DNA of 64,000 bases from Henriciella sp045287255 (GCF_045287255.1 NZ_CP137142.1:806001-870000); one strand, 5' to 3'; positions 34,094-43,082 are shown, counted from the first letter of the stretch. Notes: generated from the letters alone by a model not told the origin. Numbers and translations are program-made.

Positions 34094-34149
34094 GACTAAA
34101 TCTCCGGCAGATTTGGCGCGCGTTTAAGGTCGATTAAGAGATGTGCAAG

Positions 34150-35019
34150 CTAAAGTTTTGAGATAGCTGACTTTAAGTCATGTTGAGCTGACCGTATCGC
34201 TTCTCTGATCAGGTTCCCCCATTCGGCTTGATTGCCTGCGGTTTCTGTACCTTGGGGAAATGTCACAGAGCGCGAAGCGTTTACGCAGCCGCCGTGTCCA
34301 TTTACGAAACCCGCAACTGCATCCTGAGCGCCAGCCCCTTGTGCGCCATAGCCAGGCACGAGGAATAGGGCCTGTGGGGCAAGGGCACGCAGTTTCCGTG
34401 CTTCATCTGGGCCTGTCGCCCCTGTGACCAGCATGAGCCCAGACCAGCCACTTGAACCTTTCAGGCGCTCCATCATCGGCGCGAGGCTTTCCACGACACG
34501 CGCATAGAGCGGAGCGCCTTCTAGGTTACGGGCCTGATAGTCAGCGCTTCCGGGATTGCTAGTGCGCGCGAGAACAATCACACCCTTGCCACTGTCTTCA
34601 GCAGTGCGAACATGCGGTTCCAGCGTATCAAGCCCCATATACGGGTTCACCGTCAGGGCATCGCAGGCAAAAGGCGCATCGGTTTTCAGATAGGCGCTGG
34701 CATAACCTTCGGCGGTTGAGCCGATATCCCCGCGCTTGGCATCCATCAGGACGATAAAGCCTACCTCTTTGGCCGCATCACAGACTTTGGCGAGTGCGCG
34801 CATACCTTCCCAGCCATGCCGCTCAAACAGGCCTGCTTGAGGTTTTAGGATACCCGCGTGACCTGCTGCGGCTTGTGCAATTGCGATACCCCAGTTTGCG
34901 ATACCTTCCGGAGTGTCTCCACCAAACAGGTCCGGGATGCGCCCGGCGTGTGGATCAATACCAACACAAAGCGGGCCATGCTTTTCCACGGCCTGAACGA
35001 GGCGGTCCGCAAACATCAT
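34150..35019 (-). CDS. pyrF: Orotidine 5'-phosphate decarboxylase, type 2
   Basis: 289 residues, longer than the 240 of E. coli-type PyrF, fitting the type 2 family. LCVGIDPHAGRIPDLFGG, KPQAGLFERHGWEG, the catalytic DAKRGDIGSTAEGYA (93-107) and VPGYGAQGAGAQDAV are diagnostic. It decarboxylates OMP to UMP in pyrimidine synthesis. Its ATG overlaps the stop of the protease gene by four bases, so translation is probably coupled. Confidence 0.95.
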   Translation of the reverse strand: MMFADRLVQAVEKHGPLCVGIDPHAGRIPDLFGGDTPEGIANWGIAIAQAAAGHAGILKPQAGLFERHGWEGMRALAKVCDAAKEVGFIVLMDAKRGDIGSTAEGYASAYLKTDAPFACDALTVNPYMGLDTLEPHVRTAEDSGKGVIVLARTSNPGSADYQARNLEGAPLYARVVESLAPMMERLKGSSGWSGLMLVTGATGPDEARKLRALAPQALFLVPGYGAQGAGAQDAVAGFVNGHGGCVNASRSVTFPQGTETAGNQAEWGNLIREAIRSAQHDLKSAISKL

Positions 35020-35846
35020 GATTCCTGCACGTCACAGGCGACTTTGACGACTTGCAGGTTCCGGCGCACGGCATCAGCTGTACGGCCATAGCTTTTCGGC
35101 GTGAAGGGCTCCGGGCGCTCGCCAATGACATCCACTTGCTTCTCGTTCAGAAAGCGCGCAACCGCTTCGGGGGCGGCCGTATAGATCCGGCCTCGCCGCG
35201 GGCTTTCGGCAACAATCACACCGCGGACCCGGCCATTGCTGTCATAGACGGGGCCGCCGCTGAGGCCTCCAAGTGAGCCATTTAGCCCGCGTGTGCGGCC
35301 GGTCTCGGCCCAGGCAAGAACCGATTCCTTACCAGAACGGCGTCCATTGGAGATCAGGTTTGAGCGGGAGAGCAAGCGGGAGACGGCCTCACCGGGCCGT
35401 CCTTGCGGGTATCCGACATGATAACCAAACGTCCCAATGCGCAGATCACCATTGGTATCAAGCGCAACCGGGTTTTGGCTGCGCGTGGTTTCCAGAAGCG
35501 CAAGGTCATAGCGGTCTGATAGGGCGATGCTGCGAACCGGGACATAGCGATTGGGCGCAACAAGGAGAGACACACGATCACACCCATCAACCACATGCCG
35601 AGCGGTGAGCCATTGCCCTTCTTCATTTACAGCAAAGGCTGTCCCCACGCCATCACGTGGCCCGGTGACCTGAACCAGCACCCGCTCATCAAAGGGAGAA
35701 GCTGGCGGCAACATTGCGCCTTCTTCTTTAAAGACTTCCGGTGGCGGCGGTGGTGCATCGTGGTCAGGCGTGGTGCCAAAAACAGCGAACAGAACAACGC
35801 CAAGCGCTAGCAGATAGATAACCCAATCTGGTATATAGCGAAGCAC
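35016..35846 (-). CDS. Membrane-anchored trypsin-like serine protease
   Basis: 276 residues from the GTG at 35846, which has AAGGAAC upstream; reading further up gives no ribosome site. A single N-terminal membrane segment (WVIYLLALGVVLFAVF) is followed by a Pro/Asp-rich linker and a trypsin-like domain. The triad is His in TARHVVDGC, Asp in RYDLALLE and Ser in GGLSGGPVYD. It resembles DegP-type proteases without a PDZ domain. The stop overlaps the pyrF start. Confidence 0.85.
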   Translation of the reverse strand: MLRYIPDWVIYLLALGVVLFAVFGTTPDHDAPPPPPEVFKEEGAMLPPASPFDERVLVQVTGPRDGVGTAFAVNEEGQWLTARHVVDGCDRVSLLVAPNRYVPVRSIALSDRYDLALLETTRSQNPVALDTNGDLRIGTFGYHVGYPQGRPGEAVSRLLSRSNLISNGRRSGKESVLAWAETGRTRGLNGSLGGLSGGPVYDSNGRVRGVIVAESPRRGRIYTAAPEAVARFLNEKQVDVIGERPEPFTPKSYGRTADAVRRNLQVVKVACDVQES

Positions 35847-35866
35847 GAGGGGCGTTCCTTTCGAGC

Positions 35867-36298
35867 TTAGAAGCGTTGCAAGGCCGGATCCCAAAGGCCT
35901 GCGGCAAGCAACATGGCAACAGCGAGTTTGGAGGCGATCAAAACGATAGCAGCGCCCGCTTCATCATTCTGAATGCGTCCCGGTATGTCTCTCAAGATCA
36001 TGTCGATGATCCGATAGGTCAAGAGTTGCAAAATTAAAGCAACGACACCCCAGAGGATCAGGTCGAACAGCGAAATGCTGGAGGCCAAACACGAGGCAAT
36101 CGGGATTGCGAGGCCAACAATTGCACCAGCAAGAGCCAGGCCTGCTGAGCCATTGCCGCCGCGGACGAGTGCGAGTTCCTTCCAGGGAGTCAGGAGAATG
36201 TAAACCGTACTGGCAATCAAAAGCAGAATGCCAGCTGTACCTGTCATGAACAGGAAAGTTGGGAAGCCTTGTTGAAAGGATTCGAGCGTCGCCATCAT
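35867..36298 (-). CDS. DUF350 family membrane protein
   Basis: 143 residues with four membrane segments in two similar halves. Blocks such as GSAGLALAGAIVGLAIPIAS and LVALILQLLTYRIIDMIL match DUF350, a family of small integral membrane proteins of unknown function. Two ATGs lie together at 36298 and 36295. It is followed 20 bases later by the serine protease gene, so the two are likely one transcript. Confidence 0.8.
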   Translation of the reverse strand: MMATLESFQQGFPTFLFMTGTAGILLLIASTVYILLTPWKELALVRGGNGSAGLALAGAIVGLAIPIASCLASSISLFDLILWGVVALILQLLTYRIIDMILRDIPGRIQNDEAGAAIVLIASKLAVAMLLAAGLWDPALQRF

Positions 36299-36377
36299 GT
36301 CACGGTTTCCTGCCTGTTATCCATGTTGTACTTCGTCTAACCAGAGTGGGGGAAGCACTCAAGATGGAAGGTCAGAT

Positions 36378-37160
36378 ATGTTAGATGGGAAAACCGCGCT
36401 CGTAACCGGGTCCACCAGCGGAATTGGTTTGGGAATCGCCAAAGCGCTTGCCGCTAAAGGGGCCGATGTTGTCCTCAGTGGACTGGCAACGGAAGATGAA
36501 GTTGAGGCGCTGAAAAAAGAGCTGACCGATCTTTATGGCGTGAAAGTCGGTTTTTCTGGCGCGAATCTGACCGATGCAGACGCGATTGAAGGCATGATGG
36601 GTTATGTGGCCCGTGATTTCGGCGGGGTAGATATCCTCGTCAACAATGCCGGGGTTCAGCATGTCGGGCCGATTGAGGATTTCCCTGTCGCGCGTTGGGA
36701 TTTGATCATTTCACTCAACCTGTCTGCCGCTTTCCATACAACCCGGATGGCGATCACAGGCATGAAAGAGAAAGGCTGGGGGCGAATCATCAATACCGCG
36801 TCAGCTCACGCTCTCGTCGCGTCCCCGTTTAAGTCCGCTTATGTCGCGGCCAAGCATGGAATTGCTGGTCTGACCAAGGTTGTGGCGCTCGAAGGCGCGC
36901 AGCATGGTGTCCGCTGCAACGCGATCTGCCCGGGCTATGTCTATACCCCGCTCGTCGAGGGACAGGTTGCCGATACGGCGAAAGCCCGCGGTATTAGCGA
37001 GGAAGAGGTCAAACGGGATGTTCTGCTTGCCGCCCAACCAACCAAGGAATTCGTGACCACCGAGCAGATTGGCGATCTGGCCGTGTTCCTATGTTCGGAT
37101 GGCGGGGCCAGTATGAATGGATCGATCATTCAGATGGATGGCGGCTGGACCGCGCAGTAA
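36378..37160 (+). CDS. D-beta-hydroxybutyrate dehydrogenase (SDR family)
   Basis: 260 residues from ATG 36378 (GGAAGGTCAGAT). TALVTGSTSGIGLGIAKALA binds NAD, VNNAGVQHVGPIEDFP and INTASAHALVASPFKSAYVAAKHG carry the catalytic Ser-Tyr-Lys, and RCNAICPGYVYTPLVEGQ with QPTKEFVTTEQIG is characteristic of 3-hydroxybutyrate dehydrogenases. It oxidises 3-hydroxybutyrate to acetoacetate, which fits polyhydroxybutyrate or ketone-body use. Divergent from the DUF350 gene. Confidence 0.92.
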   Translation: MLDGKTALVTGSTSGIGLGIAKALAAKGADVVLSGLATEDEVEALKKELTDLYGVKVGFSGANLTDADAIEGMMGYVARDFGGVDILVNNAGVQHVGPIEDFPVARWDLIISLNLSAAFHTTRMAITGMKEKGWGRIINTASAHALVASPFKSAYVAAKHGIAGLTKVVALEGAQHGVRCNAICPGYVYTPLVEGQVADTAKARGISEEEVKRDVLLAAQPTKEFVTTEQIGDLAVFLCSDGGASMNGSIIQMDGGWTAQ

Positions 37161-37164
37161 AACG

Positions 37165-38109
37165 TTACAGCTGGAAAACTTTTGAGGGTTTGAAGCGCCC
37201 GGCGCGAACCTCACCCAGAGCAACAGCCTGATCATCGCACAGCGCGAGCGTCAGGCGATCCTCTGGATCATCGCTACGGTCGGCGTTCCATTGTTCCACC
37301 ACATGCGGGAGCAACAGAACCTCACGCCCCTGTTTGATGGCTGCGGAATCACTCGCGTTGATCTCAACGTGTGGAATATCATCCAGAACGGTTTGCAGTG
37401 GAGATAGCGCAGCTTTCAAACGGCTCTTATCCTCGCCCATGTCTTCAAGATCGGTCAGCTTGATCGCATTACTTTCGCTCATCGGGCCAACGCGGGTACG
37501 CCGCAGCTGTGAGACATGGCCTTCTGCGCCCAAAGCTTGCGCAATATCCCGCGCCATAGCCCGGACGTAGAAGCCTTTACCTGAGACAACGCGGATCACG
37601 GCATGATCGGTATCGGGTGTATCCACGAGCTCAGCTTCGTAAACCGTGACTTCACGAGATGGGATTTCGAAGCTCTCTCCGTCGCGTGCAAGATCGTAAG
37701 CGCGCTCACCATCGACTTTGATCGCGGAATATTTAGGCGGGATTTGCTGAATATCGCCGATAAAATCAGGGAGTATCTCAATGATTGCTTCCCGGGACGG
37801 GCGTACATCGGAAGTCGCAATGACCTCACCCTCTTTGTCCTGACTGTCTGTGGAACTGCCCCATTCAATGGTGAAGATGTACTCCTTATCGCAGTCCATG
37901 GCCCACTGGGCCGTCTTGGTCGCCTCGCCAAACGCGATCGGCAGGATGCCATCAGCCAGTGGGTCCAGCGTCCCCCCATGTCCGGCTTTTTGGGCATTAT
38001 AGAGCCGCTTGAGAATGCCCACGACTTTGGTTGAGGTGATGTCGACAGGTTTGTCGACGGCGAGCCAGCCATGAACCGGATCACCCTTGCGTTTTCTTTG
38101 ACGACCCAT
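37165..38109 (-). CDS. truB: tRNA pseudouridine(55) synthase
   Basis: 314 residues. GWLAVDKPVDITSTKVVG is the family start and GHGGTLDPLADGILP carries the catalytic Asp at 49. YTFTIEWG-type and KYSAIKVDGERAYDLAR blocks follow, and VYEAELV with GKGFYVRAMARDIAQALG confirms TruB. It converts U55 of tRNA to pseudouridine. It is convergent with the hydroxybutyrate dehydrogenase gene. The neighbouring rpsO found elsewhere is absent. Confidence 0.96.
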   Translation of the reverse strand: MGRQRKRKGDPVHGWLAVDKPVDITSTKVVGILKRLYNAQKAGHGGTLDPLADGILPIAFGEATKTAQWAMDCDKEYIFTIEWGSSTDSQDKEGEVIATSDVRPSREAIIEILPDFIGDIQQIPPKYSAIKVDGERAYDLARDGESFEIPSREVTVYEAELVDTPDTDHAVIRVVSGKGFYVRAMARDIAQALGAEGHVSQLRRTRVGPMSESNAIKLTDLEDMGEDKSRLKAALSPLQTVLDDIPHVEINASDSAAIKQGREVLLLPHVVEQWNADRSDDPEDRLTLALCDDQAVALGEVRAGRFKPSKVFQL

Positions 38110-38207
38110 TGGGGGCTCCTACGTCTGCGCCGAACGGATCGGACGTTCGGAGAGATTGAATGTGAAGCCGCGCGAGCTAGGCCTAACGCCCGCAAACGTC
38201 AATCCAC

Positions 38208-38777
38208 TTATTCGGCTGGGGCTTGCGGACGCATACTTTCTGCGCTCATCGGGGCAGGGGCGCTATCAATACCGAGAAGGTCACGAACTTGCCGCTTGCG
38301 TTTGGCTTCTTCCACAGCGTCATTGAAATCTCGAAGGGTCAGCTGCCAGGCAAAAACGTCGGCCATGTCGAACTTGTCTTCTATATGAAGATCCCGGCGC
38401 TTGCGGACACAGATGACGTCCCCGATGCCTCCATCCCTATCGACATAGGCAGTCCCGCGCGATGTGGGCTTTGCGTTTTGCGTATTTGCAAACCTGATCA
38501 TCTCATCGCGTGATAAGGGTTTACCTACCTGACAGGCGCTGAATATCGTAACCTTGCATGTGTAATCAGGTTTGGAGCATTGGCTAAGTATTAGGCGGAA
38601 TCCTTGGCCATCGATTGAAGCTGACAGAATTGGCTCGCCATATATCAAGACACTATCGACAATATTTGCGCCGCGATCTTTCAATTCTTTAATAGCTTGT
38701 TGTGCGGTCACATCTTCTGCGTGTGCAAAAGGTATAAGACTCAAACCAACCAAAAGGGTGGCAACCCGTATCGACAT
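38208..38777 (-). CDS. Secreted YbjN-like protein
   Basis: 189 residues from ATG 38777, with the excellent ribosome site AGGAGAGAT; an ATG at 38813 in frame is less likely. A signal peptide ends in PFAHA. The rest has the YbjN-fold pattern: VLIYGEPILSASIDGQGFRLILSQC, CKVTIFSACQVG, then MIRFANTQNAKPTSRGTAYVDRDG and a final WQLTLRDFNDAV. YbjN domains are chaperone-like and of unclear role. It is divergent from etfBA. Confidence 0.75.
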   Translation of the reverse strand: MSIRVATLLVGLSLIPFAHAEDVTAQQAIKELKDRGANIVDSVLIYGEPILSASIDGQGFRLILSQCSKPDYTCKVTIFSACQVGKPLSRDEMIRFANTQNAKPTSRGTAYVDRDGGIGDVICVRKRRDLHIEDKFDMADVFAWQLTLRDFNDAVEEAKRKRQVRDLLGIDSAPAPMSAESMRPQAPAE

Positions 38778-38854
38778 TTTATCTCTCCTGCGCACCACTT
38801 TAAGGGCATTCACAGGCCGGGTAAAACCTTATGAGCAGACACAACTGCGTTATA

Positions 38855-38899
38855 TTGACCTTTACGTTAGCGTAAGCCTTGCCTTTATTACAGCTTACG
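38855..38899 (+). promoter_or_regulatory. Regulatory region upstream of etfBA with repeated TTACG half-sites
   Basis: TTGACC (38855-38860) is followed by TTACG TTAG CGTAA (38862-38875), an inverted repeat, and then by GCTTACG (38893-38899), which pairs with CGTAAGC at 38871-38877. Three alternating TTACG half-sites are thus spaced through the promoter of etfBA. The motif resembles the TTTACG...CGTAAA operators reported for MerR-type regulators of acyl-CoA metabolism (LiuR family). This is a prediction. Confidence 0.4.
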
Positions 38900-38946
38900 G
38901 CTACCTGCCAGCCTGTGAAAATTCATCCAAACCTTAGGAGTCGCCG

Positions 38947-39693
38947 ATGAAGGTCCTCGTGCCTGTCAAACGGGTCATCGACTATAACGTAAAAGTCCGT
39001 GTGAAATCGGACCAGAGCGGTGTCGATCTGGCCAATGTTAAAATGTCCATGAACCCATTCGATGAAATCTCAGTCGAAGAAGCTGTTCGTATGAAAGAAG
39101 CCGGCACGGCGAGCGAAATCGTGGTTGTTTCAATTGGGCCTCAGCAGGCTCAGGAAACCATCCGCACGGCGCTCGCTATGGGCGCGGACCGCGGCATCCT
39201 GATCAAGACTGATGAGACGGTTGAGCCACTGGCTGTTGCCAAGCTGCTGGCCAAGGTCGTTGGTGAAGAAAATCCGGATCTGGTTATTCTGGGCAAGCAA
39301 GCCATCGATGATGACAGCAACCAGACGGGTCAGATGCTCGGCGCGCTGCTGGATTGGCCACAAGGTACTTTCGCTTCTGAGGTGAAGGCGGAAGGTGGTA
39401 AGGTCAATGTCACACGCGAAGTCGATGGCGGCCTGCAAACCGTTGCGCTTGATGGCCCGGCCATCGTGACAACGGACCTTCGTTTGAACGAGCCACGCTA
39501 TGCGTCTCTGCCAAACATCATGAAGGCTAAGAAGAAACCAATCGATATGAAAGAGCCGGGTGATTACGGCGTTGATATCGCCCCGCGCCTGAGCGTTGTG
39601 AAAGTGACTGAGCCGCCCGTTCGTGAAGCCGGTGAGAAGGTCGAAGACGTTGCAACTCTGGTTGAGAAACTCAAAACTGCAGGAGCTGTATAA
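38947..39693 (+). CDS. etfB: Electron transfer flavoprotein beta subunit
   Basis: 248 residues. MKVLVPVKRVIDYNVKVRVK is the ETF-beta start, NPFDEISVEEAVRMKEAG and ALAMGADRGILIK follow, and LVILGKQAIDDDSNQTGQMLGALLDWPQ is the signature. With EtfA it accepts electrons from acyl-CoA dehydrogenases and passes them to ETF-ubiquinone oxidoreductase. Its stop overlaps the etfA start (TAATG), indicating coupled translation. Confidence 0.97.
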   Translation: MKVLVPVKRVIDYNVKVRVKSDQSGVDLANVKMSMNPFDEISVEEAVRMKEAGTASEIVVVSIGPQQAQETIRTALAMGADRGILIKTDETVEPLAVAKLLAKVVGEENPDLVILGKQAIDDDSNQTGQMLGALLDWPQGTFASEVKAEGGKVNVTREVDGGLQTVALDGPAIVTTDLRLNEPRYASLPNIMKAKKKPIDMKEPGDYGVDIAPRLSVVKVTEPPVREAGEKVEDVATLVEKLKTAGAV

Positions 39694-40622
39694 TGGCTGT
39701 TCTCGTAATTGCTGATCACGACAATGCTTCTCTGAATGATGCTACGGCGAAAACCGTAACCGCTGCGATCAAGTTTGGCGGCGACGTTGATGTTCTGGTT
39801 GCTGGTAAAGGTGCTGGTGATGTCGCAGCGGCGGCTGCAAAGATCGCCGGTGTCCGCAAGGTGCTTCACGCTGAAGGTGATGCTTATGAGAAGCAGCTGG
39901 CCGAAGCGATGCAGGACCTGATCGTTCCGATGATGGATGGCTATGACGCCCTGTTCGCGCCTGCCACAACTATGGGCAAGAACGTCACGCCGCGGATTGC
40001 TGCAAAACTCGACGTGATGCAGCTCTCTGACATTACAGGCATTGAAGGCACAGATACATTCGAGCGCCCAATCTATGCGGGTAACGCGATCATGACGGTA
40101 AAATCCTCTGATGCAAAAAAGGTTGTGACCGTTCGCGGGACAGCCTTTGACGCGGCAGGTGAGGGTGGTTCTGCAGCGGTTGAAACTGTTGATGCGCCAG
40201 CTGGTCCGTTTAAGTCTGCTTTTGTCTCTGAAGAGATTGTCGCAAGTGACCGTCCAGAGCTGACTGCTGCCAAGCGCATCGTTTCTGGTGGCCGTGCCCT
40301 CGGTTCTGCGGAAGAGTTTGAGCGTCTCATGAACCCGCTGGCTGACAAGCTTGGCGCCGCAGTTGGCGCGTCTCGTGCTGCCGTTGATGCTGGCTATGCG
40401 CCTAACGATTATCAGGTCGGCCAGACCGGTAAGATCGTTGCGCCAGAGCTTTACATCGCTGTTGGTATTTCCGGCGCGATCCAGCACCTTGCCGGGATGA
40501 AAGACTCCAAGATCATTGTTGCGATCAACAAGGATGAAGAAGCGCCAATCTTCCAGGTTGCTGACTATGGCCTTGTGGCTGACCTTTTCAATGCGGTCCC
40601 AGAGCTGACAGACGCGCTCTAG
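39693..40622 (+). CDS. etfA: Electron transfer flavoprotein alpha subunit
   Basis: 309 residues. MAVLVIADHDNASLNDATAK begins the N-terminal domain. The C-terminal FAD-binding domain is unmistakable: RIVSGGRALGSAEEFERLM, LGAAVGASRAAVDAGYAPND, VGQTGKIVAPELYIAVGISG and AIQHLAGMKDSKIIVAINKDE. It carries the FAD of ETF. An intrinsic terminator follows. Confidence 0.97.
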   Translation: MAVLVIADHDNASLNDATAKTVTAAIKFGGDVDVLVAGKGAGDVAAAAAKIAGVRKVLHAEGDAYEKQLAEAMQDLIVPMMDGYDALFAPATTMGKNVTPRIAAKLDVMQLSDITGIEGTDTFERPIYAGNAIMTVKSSDAKKVVTVRGTAFDAAGEGGSAAVETVDAPAGPFKSAFVSEEIVASDRPELTAAKRIVSGGRALGSAEEFERLMNPLADKLGAAVGASRAAVDAGYAPNDYQVGQTGKIVAPELYIAVGISGAIQHLAGMKDSKIIVAINKDEEAPIFQVADYGLVADLFNAVPELTDAL

Positions 40623-40647
40623 GATTGCTTCCTGATTTCAGAATTAG

Positions 40648-40680
40648 AAAAGCCCGCACTCAAAGGTGCGGGCTTTTGTT
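40648..40680. terminator. Intrinsic terminator after etfBA
   Basis: AAAAGCCCGCAC (40648-40659) and GTGCGGGCTTTT (40666-40677) pair perfectly around TCAAAG, with a following TTGTTCTTT. The flanking A- and T-runs make it usable by the convergent lipoprotein gene as well. Confidence 0.93.
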
Positions 40681-40696
40681 CTTTAGGCTGGCTAGC

Positions 40697-41737
40697 TCAG
40701 AAAACCGGATCGCCGGTTGGTTCACCCGTAATATCCTCCAGCACTTCCAGTCCAAACCGTTGGCTTGAAATCGCTTCCAGAGCCTTGCGGATCGGCTTGG
40801 CAACAGTTTGGCCATCGCCAGAGAAGGCGAGGGACAAGTCGGCTGCTTGCGCATACAAAGCTTGTGCATCACCGAATTGCTGGCTGGCCTCAGCGCAGGC
40901 CCCATTATTGTGGATCACCGCCGGAGACTTTGGATAAGCCTCTGCCAGGGACTGCCATAGTGTGCACGAAGCCACTGGGTTTTTCAGACCCAGGTCAACC
41001 GCTTGCTCAAACCGCAAATCAGCGGCAACAACTGGATCATAAGCTTCCTTGATGAATTCCGCTTTCACGATGGCATTGCGCGGGGCAATATCACGGCGGA
41101 TTGGGGATAAGGTCTCTGATAGCGCTTCAATGATCAGATCGCGGGGCGCACTCAGGCCCAGAAAGCCAAAATCGTGATGGCGGTGCTTGGATTTGCGGTG
41201 ACGATCATAAGTCTCGCCAACAATGCCAAGCTCTTCACACACTGAAGAGGAAGCGTCGCCATAATAGGTCTCGTTGAACAGGATATCGCCTGTGCCAAGC
41301 TCGATCAGGCGCGGCGTAACGGCGACCTGCACGCTGTCATGGAAACAGATCTCCTCGACCTCGGCGCGCGTTTCACAATCGAACAGGCCGTCCCATTCGA
41401 TACATTTCTTCACGACGCGATAGTCATCCCAGGCTTCATAGTCGACAATATCAATCACCCCGCCATAGACGCCTGATTGGACTTTCGGGTCCGGATCGGC
41501 ATAGGCGGCCATGGAAAACCAGGGCTGGCCGTCAAAGACTGTGTTGATCAGCATGCTCTCAAACTGACGTGTGTACCAGCGGCTACCGGGGCCAGAGAAC
41601 CGCTCTACCGCAACATTGCGGGTTGCCGCTGCATCAAGATTGGCTGGCATGAGACGCGTTTCGTATTCGATACCCGGCGTTGAGCAGGCGCTCAAAGCAG
41701 CGATTGATACGGCTGATGCTAAAACAGTCTTTCTCAT
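40697..41737 (-). CDS. Putative lipoprotein with C-terminal TPR-like region
   Basis: 346 residues from ATG 41737 (GGAGATCTCGCC). The signal peptide ends in LSAC, so Cys18 is a likely lipid site. The central part has several Cys residues (KKCIEWDGLFDCETRAEVEE, EICFHD, SVCEELG) and a Lys/His/Arg run near 190. The C-terminal third (CTLWQSLAEAYPKSPAVIHN) is helical with TPR-type pacing. No family recognised. It resembles surface or envelope assembly lipoproteins by layout only. Confidence 0.7.
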   Translation of the reverse strand: MRKTVLASAVSIAALSACSTPGIEYETRLMPANLDAAATRNVAVERFSGPGSRWYTRQFESMLINTVFDGQPWFSMAAYADPDPKVQSGVYGGVIDIVDYEAWDDYRVVKKCIEWDGLFDCETRAEVEEICFHDSVQVAVTPRLIELGTGDILFNETYYGDASSSVCEELGIVGETYDRHRKSKHRHHDFGFLGLSAPRDLIIEALSETLSPIRRDIAPRNAIVKAEFIKEAYDPVVAADLRFEQAVDLGLKNPVASCTLWQSLAEAYPKSPAVIHNNGACAEASQQFGDAQALYAQAADLSLAFSGDGQTVAKPIRKALEAISSQRFGLEVLEDITGEPTGDPVF

Positions 41738-41904
41738 GGCGAGATCTCCAGAACTTTCACCTAAACTGCGATTCTGGCGCTGAATGCACCCTGAATACAT
41801 TAGGAAAATTGAAGGGCAGGATCAGGGCACCCTGCCGCCACGTCAGACTTGATATGGCTCTGGGGACTCCCCACAACCCTGCAGTATATTTCATTGGAGA
41901 CCCC

Positions 41905-43017
41905 ATGAGCAGCACTGCCCCTTTATTCGAACCCCTGAAAATTCGCGGTCTGACCATCCCAAACCGGATCGTCATGGCGCCCATGACTCGATCCTTCTCG
42001 CCAGGCGGGATTCCGGGGCAGGATGTCGTCGATTATTATCAGCGTCGTGGACAAGCAGATGTCGGCTTGATCGTGACCGAAGGTACGACCGTTGGCCGGG
42101 GTGGGGCTTCAAATGACCCGCGTGTGCCAAACTTCCATACAGACGCCGCATTGAAGGGTTGGAAGAATGTGGTTGATGCCGTGCACACCACGCCTGGGAA
42201 GATCGCGCCACAGCTCTGGCATGTTGGCATGATGCGCAAGCCTGGAACGGGTCCCGACCCTGACGCTGTTTCCGATAGTCCATCGGGGCGCACCCATACG
42301 GGCAAACAGGTGCAGCCTGAACCAACCGAAAGCGAAGTTGCCGATATGGTCATGGCCTATGCCAATGCGGCGGGTGAAGCCGCGCGTCTCGGTTTCGATG
42401 CGATCGAGATCCATGGCGCGCATGGCTACCTGATTGATGAATTCTTCTGGGGCGTCATGAACACGCGCTCTGACAAGTATGGTGGTGATCTGGTTCAGCG
42501 CGCGACTTTTGCCGGGGAAGTCATCGCCGAATGCCGCAAGCAGGTGCCGGACACGATGCCGATTATCCTGCGCTGGTCGCAGTGGAAGCAGCAGGAATAC
42601 ACTGCGCGCCTTGCCGAAAGCCCGCAAGAGCTGGAAGCCTTCCTGCGTGTCTTTGTTGATGCCGGGGTTGATGTCTTACATGCGAGCCAACGTCGCTGGT
42701 GGGAAGCTGAATTTGAAGAGGTTGATGGACCCGGCGGCCTCAATCTCGCGGGTTGGTGTAAGAAGCTGACAGGTCTGCCATCCATCACTGTGGGGTCTGT
42801 GGGGCTGTCTTCTGACTTTATCGGCGCGTTTGCCGGAGAAGACTCCAAGACACGTCCAATCGCGGATGTGATTGAGCGGCTTGAGAAAGGCGAGTTCGAT
42901 ATGGTCGCGGTAGGCCGCGCTTTGTTGCAGGACCCGCATTGGGCGCAGAAGATCAAAGACGGCCGCATGGATGAGCTTGCTGATTATGATGCAAAAGCTC
43001 TGGCGACACTTTACTAG
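41905..43017 (+). CDS. NADH:flavin oxidoreductase (Old Yellow Enzyme family)
   Basis: 370 residues from ATG 41905 (TTGGAGACCCC). LFEPLKIRGLTIPNRIVMAP is the FMN-binding start, WHVGM and HGAHGYLIDEFFWGVMN carry the active-site His/Asn region, RSDKYGGDLVQRATF is the family signature, and VGRALLQDPHW binds the FMN phosphate. Old Yellow Enzymes reduce activated C=C bonds. The physiological substrate is unknown. The gene is divergent from the lipoprotein gene. Confidence 0.92.
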   Translation: MSSTAPLFEPLKIRGLTIPNRIVMAPMTRSFSPGGIPGQDVVDYYQRRGQADVGLIVTEGTTVGRGGASNDPRVPNFHTDAALKGWKNVVDAVHTTPGKIAPQLWHVGMMRKPGTGPDPDAVSDSPSGRTHTGKQVQPEPTESEVADMVMAYANAAGEAARLGFDAIEIHGAHGYLIDEFFWGVMNTRSDKYGGDLVQRATFAGEVIAECRKQVPDTMPIILRWSQWKQQEYTARLAESPQELEAFLRVFVDAGVDVLHASQRRWWEAEFEEVDGPGGLNLAGWCKKLTGLPSITVGSVGLSSDFIGAFAGEDSKTRPIADVIERLEKGEFDMVAVGRALLQDPHWAQKIKDGRMDELADYDAKALATLY

Positions 43018-43037
43018 AGCATGATCTAAACCAGTTC

Positions 43038-43081
43038 GGGGTTTCCTGCGTATCTTTATATAGGATGCGATAGGAAACCCC
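43038..43081 (+). promoter_or_regulatory. Long hairpin sequestering the ribosome site of the DUF3833 gene
   Basis: GGGGTTTCCT (43038-43047) and AGGAAACCCC (43072-43081) are exact inverted repeats whose inner GCGTATC...GATGCG part also pairs. The right arm contains AGGAAA, the only Shine-Dalgarno before the ATG at 43083. Folding would hide the ribosome site. The element directly follows the AGAGCATGATC sequence typical of dispersed repeats. Confidence 0.55.
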
Positions 43082-43082
43082 G

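Noticed and set aside
39564..40487. 307-codon antisense frame under etfA
   Set aside because: The EtfA FAD-binding blocks fix the coding strand; a long antisense frame is expected from codon bias.
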